The notes beneath the pieces were generated by a model that was not told where the DNA came from, ran no database searches, and saw only the letters and a list, made by a program, of their open reading frames with translations. Of a DNA stretch of 64,000 nucleotides, positions 40,201 to 48,434 are shown piece after piece. The DNA lies in contig NZ_JACAOR010000005.1 in NCBI RefSeq assembly GCF_013386115.1, positions 226,543 through 290,542 of the forward strand, given 5' to 3'. Every line of letters starts with the position of its first letter. Position 1 is the first letter of the stretch. This DNA is from Pseudomonas gingeri. Lineage in GTDB: Bacteria; Pseudomonadota; Gammaproteobacteria; Pseudomonadales; Pseudomonadaceae. Made by a program: the position numbers and the translations under genes.

Positions 40201-40359
40201 CAGATATTCAGTGGTATCAACTACAGTGGTGGCGTGCCGAACATCGGTGGCCTGGTCAGCAATCCTGATGGGTCCCAGATCATTACAGGGCCGCAAGGCT
40301 CGCCGATCGAACTGGGTGGCGTGAACAACCGACGCATCATGTGGCGACAATTACAGTGA
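37222..40359 (+). CDS. pilY1: Type IV pilus tip adhesin and biogenesis factor PilY1
   Basis: A 1045-residue exported protein. The ATG at 37222 gives a signal peptide ending SAPAYA. The N-terminal part is a von Willebrand A-like domain with the metal site VDNSGSM and long Ser/Asn/Thr-rich inserts. The C-terminal part is the Neisseria PilC-type beta-propeller with a calcium-loop-like DSNNDRRVNASD near the end. A second Asp/Asn-rich loop (DGINNDGDNLSGDGEGD) lies near 345. PilY1 forms part of the tip complex, tunes extension and retraction, and signals surface contact to c-di-GMP pathways, a possible link with MorA-type enzymes. Confidence 0.93.
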   Translation: MSRSKRSGSGLSRLAKLIGGGLLGLYLSAPAYAFTPSDSPLLSAGSVTPNVMLLVDNSGSMNNLIRTADFNQATTTPQVYNCASNTSCSTNINGLVTLDMTNENQFISDFNQGGCSSGYDGFRIATSVSNNAPTNVLYCIKFPDPVGGGNTRISNRYVAYLIARMITAGLVKKDYSTDSTIPNDYRINVARNVSSSLVTSNRNLRIGLATFNSPRSGDNGPGGNIARGISDLSPVSGSTTQAQADTNYNALISSIGGLSAVANTPLAETYYEITRYFRGMAPYYNSTPSTYTSPIQYRCQKNYGVVITDGLPTYDRTFPSNDPLGGSNLPNWDGINNDGDNLSGDGEGDTLYLDDIAKFAYDIDMRSAGNDAAGKSWDAADFPKQNMFTYSVGFTADNQMLADTARYGHGNYYQATDSAGLNAALSAALNDITSKAGSGGGGAASSSSLRANTLFYTSQYDPTDWRGTIRAFAFNTDGSLSSTANWTSDTTISPSGTATPTFQSWNTLTSAAITLAYGNFAPLQQVALGLSLPLGVTGNDLVEWSKGTNRTGLKTRSVYLGDVVNSRLVYASPTDRTASDSLGDTTYTTYLDGKSTGMTARLVVNANDGFFNVIDPVVGNRLYAYMPSSVINNLHYVADPNYINGTSHKFLNDGQITVADAKLNSTWNTVAVGGVGAGGKAFFAIRLYGASTSNTISALWEIKAPDVANTLNVFNDLGYAYAKPEVARLADGRWAAFIGNGYGSTSGVAALYVVDMRDGSLITKITADNTGNNGLSSVKLRVNAQSVVQYAYGGDLKGQMWKFNLTDSTPSNWGMAFGGAPLFTASGGSAQPITAQPVVGNLPGQGKLVYFGTGKLSETADKTTTARQAFYAVLDNDGTSASYTESNLVAQTINAPATGTSFFTSSQNSVDYTTKKGFYFSLVLNNTLTGERVIYPALLTFGRLIFTTAIVDTSDPCSSSGSGRLMDVDAVTGAMLTYPVLDSNNDRRVNASDQIFSGINYSGGVPNIGGLVSNPDGSQIITGPQGSPIELGGVNNRRIMWRQLQ

Positions 40360-40371
40360 GTGAGGGAATCA

Positions 40372-40785
40372 ATGCGTAGAGCCAGTAAAGGTTTCACCCT
40401 GATCGAGTTGATGATTGCCGTGGCGGTTGTCGGGATTCTTGCCGCTATCGCCTATCCAAACTACACCGCCTACGTGCAGCGCACTCATCGCTACGAAATT
40501 GCCGAATTGCTCTACGAGCAGGCGCAGGCGCTGGAGCGTTTCTACTCGCGCAGCGCCACCGCGGCCAACCCGGTGGCTACCTACGCCGGGGCGACGGTGA
40601 GTGGCGGTAACACGTACTACACGATTGCCTCGAACCTTGCCGCGACGGGGTTCACCTTGACGGCAACCCCGATACCGGGTTCGATGATGGCCAATGATGC
40701 CTGTGGTACCTATACATTGAGCAACACCAACGCTCGAACCAACTCCGGAGCGGGCATGAGCCTCAAGGATTGCTGGGGTCGCTGA
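40372..40785 (+). CDS. pilE: Minor pilin PilE
   Basis: A 137-residue prepilin with leader MRRASKG then FTLIELMIAVAVVGILAAIAYPNYTAYVQRT (Glu +5). The C-terminal disulfide loop is between Cys in NDACGTY and LKDCWGR. It is the pilin that links the tip complex to the major pilin. Only 12 bases separate it from pilY1, so there is no room for pilY2. The ATG at 40372 is preferred over an upstream GTG at 40360. Confidence 0.92.
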   Translation: MRRASKGFTLIELMIAVAVVGILAAIAYPNYTAYVQRTHRYEIAELLYEQAQALERFYSRSATAANPVATYAGATVSGGNTYYTIASNLAATGFTLTATPIPGSMMANDACGTYTLSNTNARTNSGAGMSLKDCWGR

Positions 40786-40832
40786 ATCTGTCAGGGATGT
40801 TGTGTCGGTTTCTTTTCTGTCTGGATCAATAA

Positions 40833-41933
40833 ATGAGTACCCAGCAACACGTAGTCATTGTCGGCGGCGGTGTGATTGGCCTTTTGACCGCATTCAACCT
40901 GGCCGGGCAGGTCGCCCGGGTAACCCTGCTTGATCGTTCCGGCCTGGGCCAGGAGTCCTCCTGGGCCGGCGGCGGGATCGTCTCGCCGTTGTACCCATGG
41001 CGCTACAGTTCGGCCGTCACGGCCCTGGCCCACTGGTCCCAGGATTTTTATCCACAACTGGGTGAGCGACTTTTCGCCAGCACCGGTGTGGATCCCGAGG
41101 TGCACACCACCGGGCTCTACTGGCTCGACTTGGATGACGAGGCCGAGGCCCTGGCCTGGGCCGAACGCGAGCAGCGCCCGTTGAGTCCTGTGGATATCTC
41201 GGCGGTCCATGACGCCGTGCCCGTCATGGGCGGGGGCTACTCCCGGGCGATCTACATGGCCAATGTCGCCAATGTGCGCAATCCGCGTCTGGTGAAATCA
41301 CTCAAGGCGGCCTTGCAGGCATTGCCCAATGTCACCCTTCACGAACAGTGCGAAGTCAGCGACTTTATCCGCGAGGGCGGGAAGGTGGTCGGCGTGCAGA
41401 CTGCCACAGGTGGCATTCGGGCCGACCAGGTGGTGCTGGCTGCCGGTGCCTGGAGTGGTGAACTGTTGAAGAAGCTGGGCCTGGAGCTGCCGGTCGAGCC
41501 GGTCAAGGGCCAGATGATTCTGTACAAGTGCGCGGCGGATTTTCTGCCCAGCATGATCCTCGCCAAAGGGCGTTATGCTATCCCGCGACGCGACGGCCAT
41601 ATCCTGATCGGCAGCACCCTGGAGCACGAGGGGTTCGACAAGACGCCGACCCTGTCTGCCCTGGAAAGCCTCAAGGCATCGGCGGTGGAGCTGATCCCGG
41701 CGCTGGCGGGCGTCGAGCCCGTTGCCCACTGGGCGGGATTGCGCCCCGGCTCGCCGGCGGGCATCCCGTTCATTGGTCGGGTCCCCGGTTTTGACGGGCT
41801 CTGGCTCAACTGCGGGCACTACCGCAACGGCCTGGTGCTGGCGCCAGCGTCCTGCCAGCTGTTTGCCGATCTGTTGCTGGGACACGAACCGATCATCGAC
41901 CCGGCACCTTATGCGCCCGAGGGCCGGCTCTGA
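40833..41933 (+). CDS. thiO: FAD-dependent glycine oxidase ThiO
   Basis: A 366-residue FAD enzyme that oxidises glycine to the imine used for the thiazole ring of thiamine. It has the N-terminal FAD motif VVIVGGGVIGLLTAFNLA, GLGQESSWAGGGIVSP, and the C-terminal substrate-site piece GLWLNCGHYRNGLVLAP. Similarity to D-amino-acid oxidases means substrate range is uncertain. It sits between pilE and pilR, as I recall for PA4548. No direct link with pilus function is known. Confidence 0.85.
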   Translation: MSTQQHVVIVGGGVIGLLTAFNLAGQVARVTLLDRSGLGQESSWAGGGIVSPLYPWRYSSAVTALAHWSQDFYPQLGERLFASTGVDPEVHTTGLYWLDLDDEAEALAWAEREQRPLSPVDISAVHDAVPVMGGGYSRAIYMANVANVRNPRLVKSLKAALQALPNVTLHEQCEVSDFIREGGKVVGVQTATGGIRADQVVLAAGAWSGELLKKLGLELPVEPVKGQMILYKCAADFLPSMILAKGRYAIPRRDGHILIGSTLEHEGFDKTPTLSALESLKASAVELIPALAGVEPVAHWAGLRPGSPAGIPFIGRVPGFDGLWLNCGHYRNGLVLAPASCQLFADLLLGHEPIIDPAPYAPEGRL

Positions 41934-41964
41934 AGCTTCCCCGGTGATCCTGGAAACCCAACCC

Positions 41965-42176
41965 TGTAGGAGCCTGGCTTGCCAGCGATAAAGCCAGTGG
42001 GAGCTGCATTGATCTTGCGGCCGCCATCGCCGGCAAGCCGGCTCCCACGGGATTCGGGCTGGGCGTGGAGTCCGTGTCCGAGCACAAACAATGTAGGAGC
42101 CTGGCTTGCCAGCGATGAGGCCGGTGGGAACTGCATTGATCTTGCGGCCGCCATCGCCGGCAAGCCGGCTCCCGCA
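41965..42176. repeat. Two tandem copies of a REP pair, 127-bp period
   Basis: Copy 1 (about 41965-42049) and copy 2 (about 42092-42176) each begin TGTAGGAGCCTGGCTTGCCAGCG and end CGCCGGCAAGCCGGCTCCC, with the inner GCATTGATCTTGCGGCCGCC also repeated. They differ by a few substitutions. The 42-base stretch between them is not duplicated. Confidence 0.85.
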
Positions 42177-42200
42177 GGGGCTGTGTCAATCAATGAGCGT

Positions 42201-43544
42201 TTAATCCAGCCCCAGTTTCTTGAGGCGATATCGCATCGAGCGGAATGACAGGTTCAGTCGCTGGGCCGCCGCGGTGCGGTTCCAGCGGGTTTCCTCCAGG
42301 GCCTGGAGGATCAGCTTGCGCTCGATGCTTTCCAGGTAGTCTTCCAGGTTATCGATCTGCGCCAGGCTCGGCTCCCCGGGCTCGGCGTTATTGCCCTCGG
42401 CTTGCGCCAGTCGCAGGTCGCTGGCTTCGATCTGCTCGTTTTCGCACAGGGTGTAGGCTCGTTCGAGCATATTCTCCAGTTCGCGCACGTTACCGGGAAA
42501 GCGATAACCCTTGAGGGTATCCAGGGCATGGGGATGCAACCTGGCGGCAGGTTGCCCGCTGCCCGAGGCCAGGCGCTTGAGCACATTGGTCGCCAGTGGC
42601 TCGATATCGTCGCGGCGTTCGCGCAGCGAGGGCACCCGCAGCTCGATGACGTTCAGCCGGTAATACAGGTCCTGGCGAAAGCGTCCGGCGCTGACTTCGC
42701 CGTTCAGGTCCTTGTGGGTGGCGCACAGGATCCGCACATCCACCACTTCCTCCTGCTGACCGCCGACACTGCGCACGGCCTTCTCCTGGATCGCCCGCAG
42801 CAGCTTGACCTGCATGGCCAGGGGCAGGTCGGCGACCTCATCGAGAAACAGGGTGCCGCCGTTGGCGGCCTGGAACAATCCGGGCTTGTCTTCGACGGCA
42901 CCGCTGAAGCTGCCTTTGCGATGGCCGAAAAACTCGCTTTCCATCAGCTCCGAAGGAATCGCCCCGCAGTTGACCGGCACGAACGGGCGCTCGGCGCGGG
43001 GCCCTTGCTCGTGGATCAGGCGTGCCACCAGTTCCTTGCCGCTGCCTGATTCGCCACTGATATACACCGGCGCCTGACTGCGGGCCAGCTTGTCGATCTG
43101 CTTGCGCAGGGCGCGCATCGGCAACGAATCGCCCAACAGACGGTTATCGATGGGCGGCGGTTTTTCACCGGCCAGCGGCAGGCGCAAGGCACTGGCGACC
43201 AACTCCCGCAGGCGGGCGAGGTCCACCGGCTTGGTCAGGAAGTCGAAGGCGCCGGACTTGAGGGCGTTGATTGCGGTGTCCAGGCTGCCGTAGGCGGTGA
43301 TCATCGCCACGGGCACCTGGGGGTGGCGCTGCTGGATGTGCTGGACCAGTTCCAGCCCCGTACCGTCCGGCAGGCGCATGTCGGTCAGGCACAGGTCGAA
43401 GCTGTCCCGGGCCAGTTTTTCCCGGGCTTCGCCGACGTTGCGGGCGCTCTGGGTATCGAGTTTCATCCGGCCCAGAGTGATTTCCAGGAGTTCGCGGATA
43501 TCCGGCTCATCATCGACGATCAGGATCTTTTGCCGTGGGCTCAT
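42201..43544 (-). CDS. pilR: Response regulator PilR (NtrC family)
   Basis: A 447-residue sigma-54 activator of pilA transcription. It has a receiver domain (VDDEPDIRELL, phospho-Asp in LTDMRLPDG, Lys in LTKPVD), an AAA+ domain (Walker A GESGSGKE, Walker B LFLDEVADLP, GSFSGA in place of GAFTGA, GNVRELENM) and a C-terminal Fis-type helix-turn-helix (NRTAAAQRLNLSFRSMRYRLKKLGLD). The ATG at 43544 (MSPRQKILIVDDE) is preferred over an upstream start at 43640 that lies in pilS. The gene is two bases from the end of pilS. Confidence 0.95.
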   Translation of the reverse strand: MSPRQKILIVDDEPDIRELLEITLGRMKLDTQSARNVGEAREKLARDSFDLCLTDMRLPDGTGLELVQHIQQRHPQVPVAMITAYGSLDTAINALKSGAFDFLTKPVDLARLRELVASALRLPLAGEKPPPIDNRLLGDSLPMRALRKQIDKLARSQAPVYISGESGSGKELVARLIHEQGPRAERPFVPVNCGAIPSELMESEFFGHRKGSFSGAVEDKPGLFQAANGGTLFLDEVADLPLAMQVKLLRAIQEKAVRSVGGQQEEVVDVRILCATHKDLNGEVSAGRFRQDLYYRLNVIELRVPSLRERRDDIEPLATNVLKRLASGSGQPAARLHPHALDTLKGYRFPGNVRELENMLERAYTLCENEQIEASDLRLAQAEGNNAEPGEPSLAQIDNLEDYLESIERKLILQALEETRWNRTAAAQRLNLSFRSMRYRLKKLGLD

Positions 43545-43546
43545 GT

Positions 43547-45136
43547 TCAACTCTGTTTGCGTGCGTGAGCGAAGGTGATGCGAAAGCAACTGCCGCCTTG
43601 GCGCCTGGAGTAGTCCAGGCGGGCCTGGTTGCTTTCGCATAACTCGCGGGACAGGTACAGGCCCAGGCCCGTGCCCTGGCTTTCGGTGGTGAAGAACGGC
43701 TCGAACAGGTGCTGCAGCTGTTCGGGGGCGACGCCGGGGCCATTATCCAGTACTTCCAGGGTCGGCAGTTCATTCTTCTGTTCCAGCGACAGCTTCAGCC
43801 AGACCTCGGCCTGATCATGCAACTGGGCACTGTAGCGCAGGCCGTTTTCCAGCAGGTTGTTCAATACCTGTGTCAACTGTAGCGGGTCGGCGCGGGTTTG
43901 CAGCCAGGCACTGCCGATCTCCAGGTGGAGTTGCTGGTTCGGTCGGGCCCGTTCGCGCCATTCGCTGACAAAGGTCTCCAGCCAGGTGCCCAGGTCGAGC
44001 AACTGCGGTTCGGCGGGTCGCCGGCGGGACAGCTGGAGTACATTCTCGATCACCAGATTCATGCGCTTGGACTGATCCTGGATTATTTGCGTGAGACGCC
44101 GGTCAGGACCTTGCAGTTCCTCCGACTCCTGCAGCAGCTGGGCGGCGTGGCTGACGGCACCCAGGGGGTTGCGGATTTCGTGGGCGATACCGGCGGTCAG
44201 GCGGCCCAGGGCGGCGAGCTTGAGTTGCTGGGCCTGTTGGGCGATCTGCGACAGGTCCTCGAGGAAAACCAGCGTTTGCTGTTGCTCACCACGCTGCAGT
44301 GCGATGAACGCGGGCTGCAGCACGGCGCTGCCACCGGCGATTTTCAGGCTTTGCGGGCGCAACGTGGGATTGCTTTGCCACAGGCGCAGGCGGGCGATCA
44401 GCTCTGGCGAGCAGCTTTCGATCGATTGCCCGATGACATCGGTCTGGCCCAGCAGTGCGAGGACGCTGGGGTTGGCCAGTTGGGCGCGGTACTCGGCATC
44501 GAGTACCAGGATGCCGGTGCGCATGCGTTGCAGGATCAGTGCATTGAGCGCTTCGAGGTTGGTCACGTCACTGGCGCGCTGTTCGGCCAGGGTATCGCTC
44601 ACGATCAGCAGGCGGGTCAGGCCCTGGACGAGCAGCGCCGCGGCAAAGCACAGGGCGCCGAGCAGCCCGGCCTGTACGTAGTAGTTGGCGGCTGCCGGGC
44701 GGCTGAAGCTCAGGTAGAAGGTCAGGTAGATAATGCCGATGGCCGATACGGCGGCAATCAACAGGCCGATACGACCACGCAGCAGCACGTTGCTGATCGC
44801 CACCGAGGCGATCAGCAGGTTGCCGATCCCGCTGGGTGTGCCGCCGGCGGCATAGAACAGGCCGGAGAGCATGATGGCGTCGGCCAGCGCCAGGCTGAAG
44901 ACCTGGGCCTGGCGCTTGGGGTTTTCCAGCAGCACCACTACCAGGATATTCAGGATCAGGTAGATCCAGCTGCCGGTGCGAAACAGCTCGCCGTCGGCCA
45001 GCTCCAGCAACTTGTCGTCCATCTTGCTGGAAATCAGCAGGACCAGGGCCACGCCGATGCTCAGGCGATACAGGTGATAGAGCCGCAGCAGGCGTTGTGC
45101 CTGGGAGCCTTCGAGACTGAGGGTCTCAGCGGTCAC
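43547..45136 (-). CDS. pilS: Sensor histidine kinase PilS
   Basis: A 529-residue membrane sensor that phosphorylates PilR and, in P. aeruginosa, senses the major pilin PilA in the membrane. Six hydrophobic segments fill the first 200 residues. A PAS-like part follows (about 215-305), then HisKA with AHEIRNPLGAVSHAAQLL, and HATPase_c with VLNNLLENGLRYS, DNGPGV and GTGLGLYL. The start is GTG and overlaps the small upstream gene by 11 bases, so the three genes form an operon. Confidence 0.94.
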   Translation of the reverse strand: MTAETLSLEGSQAQRLLRLYHLYRLSIGVALVLLISSKMDDKLLELADGELFRTGSWIYLILNILVVVLLENPKRQAQVFSLALADAIMLSGLFYAAGGTPSGIGNLLIASVAISNVLLRGRIGLLIAAVSAIGIIYLTFYLSFSRPAAANYYVQAGLLGALCFAAALLVQGLTRLLIVSDTLAEQRASDVTNLEALNALILQRMRTGILVLDAEYRAQLANPSVLALLGQTDVIGQSIESCSPELIARLRLWQSNPTLRPQSLKIAGGSAVLQPAFIALQRGEQQQTLVFLEDLSQIAQQAQQLKLAALGRLTAGIAHEIRNPLGAVSHAAQLLQESEELQGPDRRLTQIIQDQSKRMNLVIENVLQLSRRRPAEPQLLDLGTWLETFVSEWRERARPNQQLHLEIGSAWLQTRADPLQLTQVLNNLLENGLRYSAQLHDQAEVWLKLSLEQKNELPTLEVLDNGPGVAPEQLQHLFEPFFTTESQGTGLGLYLSRELCESNQARLDYSRRQGGSCFRITFAHARKQS

Positions 45137-45359
45137 GAGCGCCCGGGCCTTGCTCGAGATGGGCCTGGCTGCAATACCACTGCTGTTGCTGGCTCAGGGC
45201 GCGGTCGCGAGGCAGGTGCACGCCGCAGTGCGCGCAACGTACCATGGGCGGGGCATTCAGCTCGTCGGAGGGGCGGGCGGCGGTTTCGGCCCGTTTGAAT
45301 TTGCGCCAGAACCATACGGCGGCAGCGATCAGAGCAATCCAGAACAGTAAACGAACCAT
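45126..45359 (-). CDS. Small membrane zinc-ribbon-like protein (PP0621 type)
   Basis: A 77-residue protein: one N-terminal transmembrane helix (MVRLLFWIALIAAAVWFW), a basic stretch, and a cytosolic CxxC...C motif (CAHCGVHLPRDRALSQQQQWYC). I recall this as a small conserved Pseudomonas family found upstream of pilS. It overlaps pilS by 11 bases and is likely co-expressed with it. Function is unknown; a metal or redox role is a guess from the cysteines. Confidence 0.75.
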   Translation of the reverse strand: MVRLLFWIALIAAAVWFWRKFKRAETAARPSDELNAPPMVRCAHCGVHLPRDRALSQQQQWYCSQAHLEQGPGARDR

Positions 45360-45454
45360 GGCGACCAGCTATTCGGCGAGTGATCCGGCAGTTTAGCCAA
45401 GCTCATGACGGGCGCACAGAGCAATTACCGCGGGCCGGGCCAAAGATAAAAAAA

Positions 45455-45480
45455 AGAGCCCATAAGGGCTCTCTTTTGAA
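45455..45480 (-). terminator. Terminator of bamD
   Basis: A 7-bp stem AGAGCCC / GGGCTCT with an ATAA loop, flanked by an eight-A run on the plus strand (U run in the bamD transcript). Confidence 0.8.
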
Positions 45481-45523
45481 CAGATGTCGCTGTTTGCGCG
45501 AGGATAGCGGTGAATGTCACACC

Positions 45524-45551
45524 GCTATCGCCAGCAAGCCGGCTCCCACGA
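45524..45551. repeat. Single REP palindrome near the 3' end of bamD
   Basis: CGCTATCGCCAGCAAGCCGGCTCCCACGA, a solitary REP ending about two bases before the bamD stop codon. Confidence 0.6.
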
Positions 45552-45552
45552 C

Positions 45553-46569
45553 TCAGTCGAACACACCGAAGGTCATGTAGCTGAACCACGAACGGTTGCT
45601 GTTGCTGCCCTCGGCTTCATGCTGTTCTTCTTCAACGGCATCGCCTTCGGTCGGCTTCAGGTCTGACGGGATCGCATCCTTGGCATCCTGGAACTGTTTC
45701 AGCACGTCCTGGTTGGCGCGGGTTTCTCCCGGTGGCAGCGGCGGACGGGATTCGATCAGGCCCAGGGTGGCCTTGCTCAGCCAGGAGCGGTTGTCCGCCT
45801 CGGCGACGCGTGGCACGAACTGGCCGTCGACCAGGCTCGGGTGATTCGGGTAGTTGGCCTTCAGGACTTCCAGGCTGCTGGCAGCCAGTTCATCCAGGTG
45901 CAGGCGCTGGTAGGACTCGACCATCACCGCCAGGCCGTCACCGACCGAAGGGGTTTCCTGGAAGTTCTCCACCACGTAGCGACCGCGGTTTGCCGCGGCG
46001 ACGTAGGCCTGGCGAGTCAGGTAGTAGTCGGCCACGTGGATCTCGTAGGACGCCAGCAGGTTGCGCAGGTAGATCATGCGCTGCTTGGCGTCCGGCGCGT
46101 AGCGGCTGTTCGGGTAGCGGCTGGTGAGCTGGGCGAACTCGTTGTAGGAGTCGCGGGCGGCACCCGGGTCACGCTTGGTCATGTCCAGCGGCAGGAAGCG
46201 CGCCAGCAGGCCCACGTCCTGGTCGAAAGAGGTCAGGCCCTTGAGGTAGTAGGCATAATCCACGTTCGGGTGCTGCGGGTGCAGGCGGATAAAACGCTCT
46301 GCCGCGGACTTGGCCGCTTCCGGCTCGGCGTTCTTGTAGTTGGCGTAGATCAGTTCGAGCTGGGCCTGGTCGGCGTAGCGGCCGAACGGATAGCGCGACT
46401 CCAGGGCCTTGAGCTTGGCGGTGGCGCTGGTATAGCTGTGGTTGTCCAGGTCGGCCTGCGCCTGCTGGTACAGCTCGACTTCGCTCAGGTTTTCGTCAAC
46501 GACTTCCTTCGATGAGCAAGCAGCGGTCAGTGCGAGGATGGCGATCAGCAGCAGGTGTTTCACTTGCAT
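45553..46569 (-). CDS. bamD: Outer-membrane assembly lipoprotein BamD
   Basis: An essential BAM-complex lipoprotein that helps insert beta-barrel proteins. It is 338 residues with signal [18 protein letters not shown] (lipobox Cys18), then TPR-like repeats ([50 protein letters not shown]). It is about 90 residues longer than E. coli BamD. The C-terminal extension contains a 14-residue motif twice (260-273 [14 protein letters not shown] and 325-338 [14 protein letters not shown]). The start at 46569 is set by the signal peptide. It is divergent from rluD, as in many gamma-proteobacteria. Confidence 0.95.
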   Translation of the reverse strand: MQVKHLLLIAILALTAACSSKEVVDENLSEVELYQQAQADLDNHSYTSATAKLKALESRYPFGRYADQAQLELIYANYKNAEPEAAKSAAERFIRLHPQHPNVDYAYYLKGLTSFDQDVGLLARFLPLDMTKRDPGAARDSYNEFAQLTSRYPNSRYAPDAKQRMIYLRNLLASYEIHVADYYLTRQAYVAAANRGRYVVENFQETPSVGDGLAVMVESYQRLHLDELAASSLEVLKANYPNHPSLVDGQFVPRVAEADNRSWLSKATLGLIESRPPLPPGETRANQDVLKQFQDAKDAIPSDLKPTEGDAVEEEQHEAEGSNSNRSWFSYMTFGVFD

Positions 46570-46719
46570 GGCGGCTTGCGTCCCTATGACGGCCGCTGTC
46601 TTGGGCGGGGCCGTCCTGTTATGATGAGTGCCCCGTTGAAAGCCTCGGGGCAAAAGACGCCGTATTTAACCACAAGCGCGCAGCCGAAACCAAAGGCTGT
46701 GCCGACGCCTAGTCCGAGC

Positions 46720-47682
46720 ATGTCCGATAAAATTGAACTTCGCGCAGAGGTGCCGTCCGAACTGGGCGGCCAACGCCTCGATCAAGTCGCCGCACAACTA
46801 TTCGCCGAGCACTCGCGCTCGCGCCTTTCCGCCTGGATCAAAGACGGCCGCCTGACTGTGGATGGAGCGGTCATCCGCCCGCGAGACATCGTCCATGGCG
46901 GCGCCATCCTCGAGCTGACCGCCGAGCAGGAGGCCCAGGGCGAATGGATCGCCCAGGACATCGAGCTCGATATCGTCTATGAAGACGACGATATCCTGGT
47001 CATCAACAAGCCCGCGGGCCTGGTGGTGCACCCGGCTGCCGGGCATGCCGATGGCACCCTGCTCAATGCCTTGCTGCACCACGTGCCGGATATCATCAAT
47101 GTGCCGCGCGCGGGCATCGTGCATCGCCTGGACAAGGACACCACCGGCCTGATGGTCGTGGCCAAGACCATCCAGGCGCAGACGCAGCTCGTCACGCAAT
47201 TGCAGAGCCGCAGCGTCAGCCGCATCTATGAGTGCATCGTGATCGGTGTGGTGACGGCGGGTGGCAAGATCAACGCGCCGATCGGCCGGCACGGCCAGCA
47301 GCGCCAGCGCATGGCGGTGATGGAAGGCGGCAAGCAGGCGGTGAGTCACTATCGCGTGCTCGAGCGTTTCCGCTCCCATACCCACGTCCGGGTGAAGCTG
47401 GAAACCGGGCGTACCCACCAGATCCGTGTGCACATGGCTCACATCAACTTCCCGTTGGTCGGTGATCCGGCCTACGGCGGACGTTTCCGCATCCCGCCGG
47501 CCGCAAGCATGACCATGGTCGAGTCGTTGAAGAACTTCCCGCGCCAGGCCTTGCACGCACGCTTCCTGGAACTGGACCATCCGACGACCGGTCAGCGCAT
47601 GAGCTGGGAATCGCCGCTGCCGGACGACTTCGTCTGGTTGCTGTCGCTGCTCAAGCAGGATCGCGAGGCGTTCATCGGGTGA
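46720..47682 (+). CDS. rluD: 23S rRNA pseudouridine synthase RluD
   Basis: A 320-residue enzyme that makes pseudouridines 1911, 1915 and 1917 in helix 69 of 23S rRNA. The N-terminal S4 domain (GGQRLDQVAAQLFAEHSRSRLSAWIKDGR) is followed by the catalytic domain with Asp in HRLDKDTTGLMVVAK and VHPAAGH. The ATG at 46720 (MSDKIELRAEVP) fits the family; an in-frame upstream extension to 46555 is unlikely. pgeF follows with a four-base overlap. Confidence 0.95.
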   Translation: MSDKIELRAEVPSELGGQRLDQVAAQLFAEHSRSRLSAWIKDGRLTVDGAVIRPRDIVHGGAILELTAEQEAQGEWIAQDIELDIVYEDDDILVINKPAGLVVHPAAGHADGTLLNALLHHVPDIINVPRAGIVHRLDKDTTGLMVVAKTIQAQTQLVTQLQSRSVSRIYECIVIGVVTAGGKINAPIGRHGQQRQRMAVMEGGKQAVSHYRVLERFRSHTHVRVKLETGRTHQIRVHMAHINFPLVGDPAYGGRFRIPPAASMTMVESLKNFPRQALHARFLELDHPTTGQRMSWESPLPDDFVWLLSLLKQDREAFIG

Positions 47683-48404
47683 GTGACTTCCTGATTCCCG
47701 ACTGGCCTGCGCCGGCAAGGGTCAGGTCCTGTGTCACTACCCGGGCGGGCGGTGTCAGCCTGGCACCGTTCGATAGCCTGAATCTCGGCGATCATGTCGA
47801 CGACGATCCGCTGGCGGTCGCGGAAAACCGTCGACGTCTCAATAGCGCCTTCGATATCCGTCTGGCCTGGTTGCGCCAGGTGCATGGGGTGGTGGTGGTC
47901 GAGGCCGATCCGGCGGTGACCGCCGAGGCCGATGGCAGCTGGACTGCGACACCGGGGGTTGCCTGCACGGCGATGACCGCCGATTGCCTGCCGGCGCTGT
48001 TCTGTGATCGTGCCGGTACCCGTGTGGCGGCGGCCCATGCCGGTTGGCGCGGCCTGGCGGCGGGAGTGCTGGAAGCGACCGCCGATAGCCTCGACGTGCC
48101 CGCCTCGGAGATTCTGGTCTGGCTCGGCCCGGCTATCGGCCCGCAGGCCTTCGAAGTGGGGGCCGAGGTCCGCGAAGCCTTTGTCTCGAGCCATCCCCAA
48201 ACCAGCGATGCCTTTGTTCCCAGCCGCAACGCCGGGCGCTTCATGGCGGACATCTATGCCCTGGCCCGCCTGCGTCTGGCGGCACGGGGGATCACGGCGG
48301 TCCATGGCGGCGGCTTCTGCACGGTTTCCGATCCGCGCTTCTATTCCTATCGGCGCAGCCCGCGCACCGGTCGTTTTGCTTCCCTGATCTGGCTCGAAGG
48401 CTAG
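47679..48404 (+). CDS. pgeF: Peptidoglycan editing factor PgeF (YfiH, multicopper polyphenol oxidase fold)
   Basis: A 241-residue protein of the COG1496 family that removes wrongly incorporated amino acids from peptidoglycan precursors in E. coli. Metal-site residues are visible in RQVHGVVVV, MTADCLPALF and AAHAGWRGLAAGV, and the end has YSYRRS. The start is GTG, overlapping the rluD stop. It is expressed with rluD, an order conserved in gamma-proteobacteria. Confidence 0.9.
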   Translation: MSDFLIPDWPAPARVRSCVTTRAGGVSLAPFDSLNLGDHVDDDPLAVAENRRRLNSAFDIRLAWLRQVHGVVVVEADPAVTAEADGSWTATPGVACTAMTADCLPALFCDRAGTRVAAAHAGWRGLAAGVLEATADSLDVPASEILVWLGPAIGPQAFEVGAEVREAFVSSHPQTSDAFVPSRNAGRFMADIYALARLRLAARGITAVHGGGFCTVSDPRFYSYRRSPRTGRFASLIWLEG

Positions 48405-48434
48405 ACTCTCCTGATCTGCGTCAATTGTCCGACG

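Noticed and set aside
41965..42176. Repeat array as CRISPR
   Set aside because: Only two copies of a palindromic REP pair, no regular spacers, no cas genes.
43898..45298. A 466-residue plus-strand frame opposite pilS
   Set aside because: Antisense shadow of pilS.
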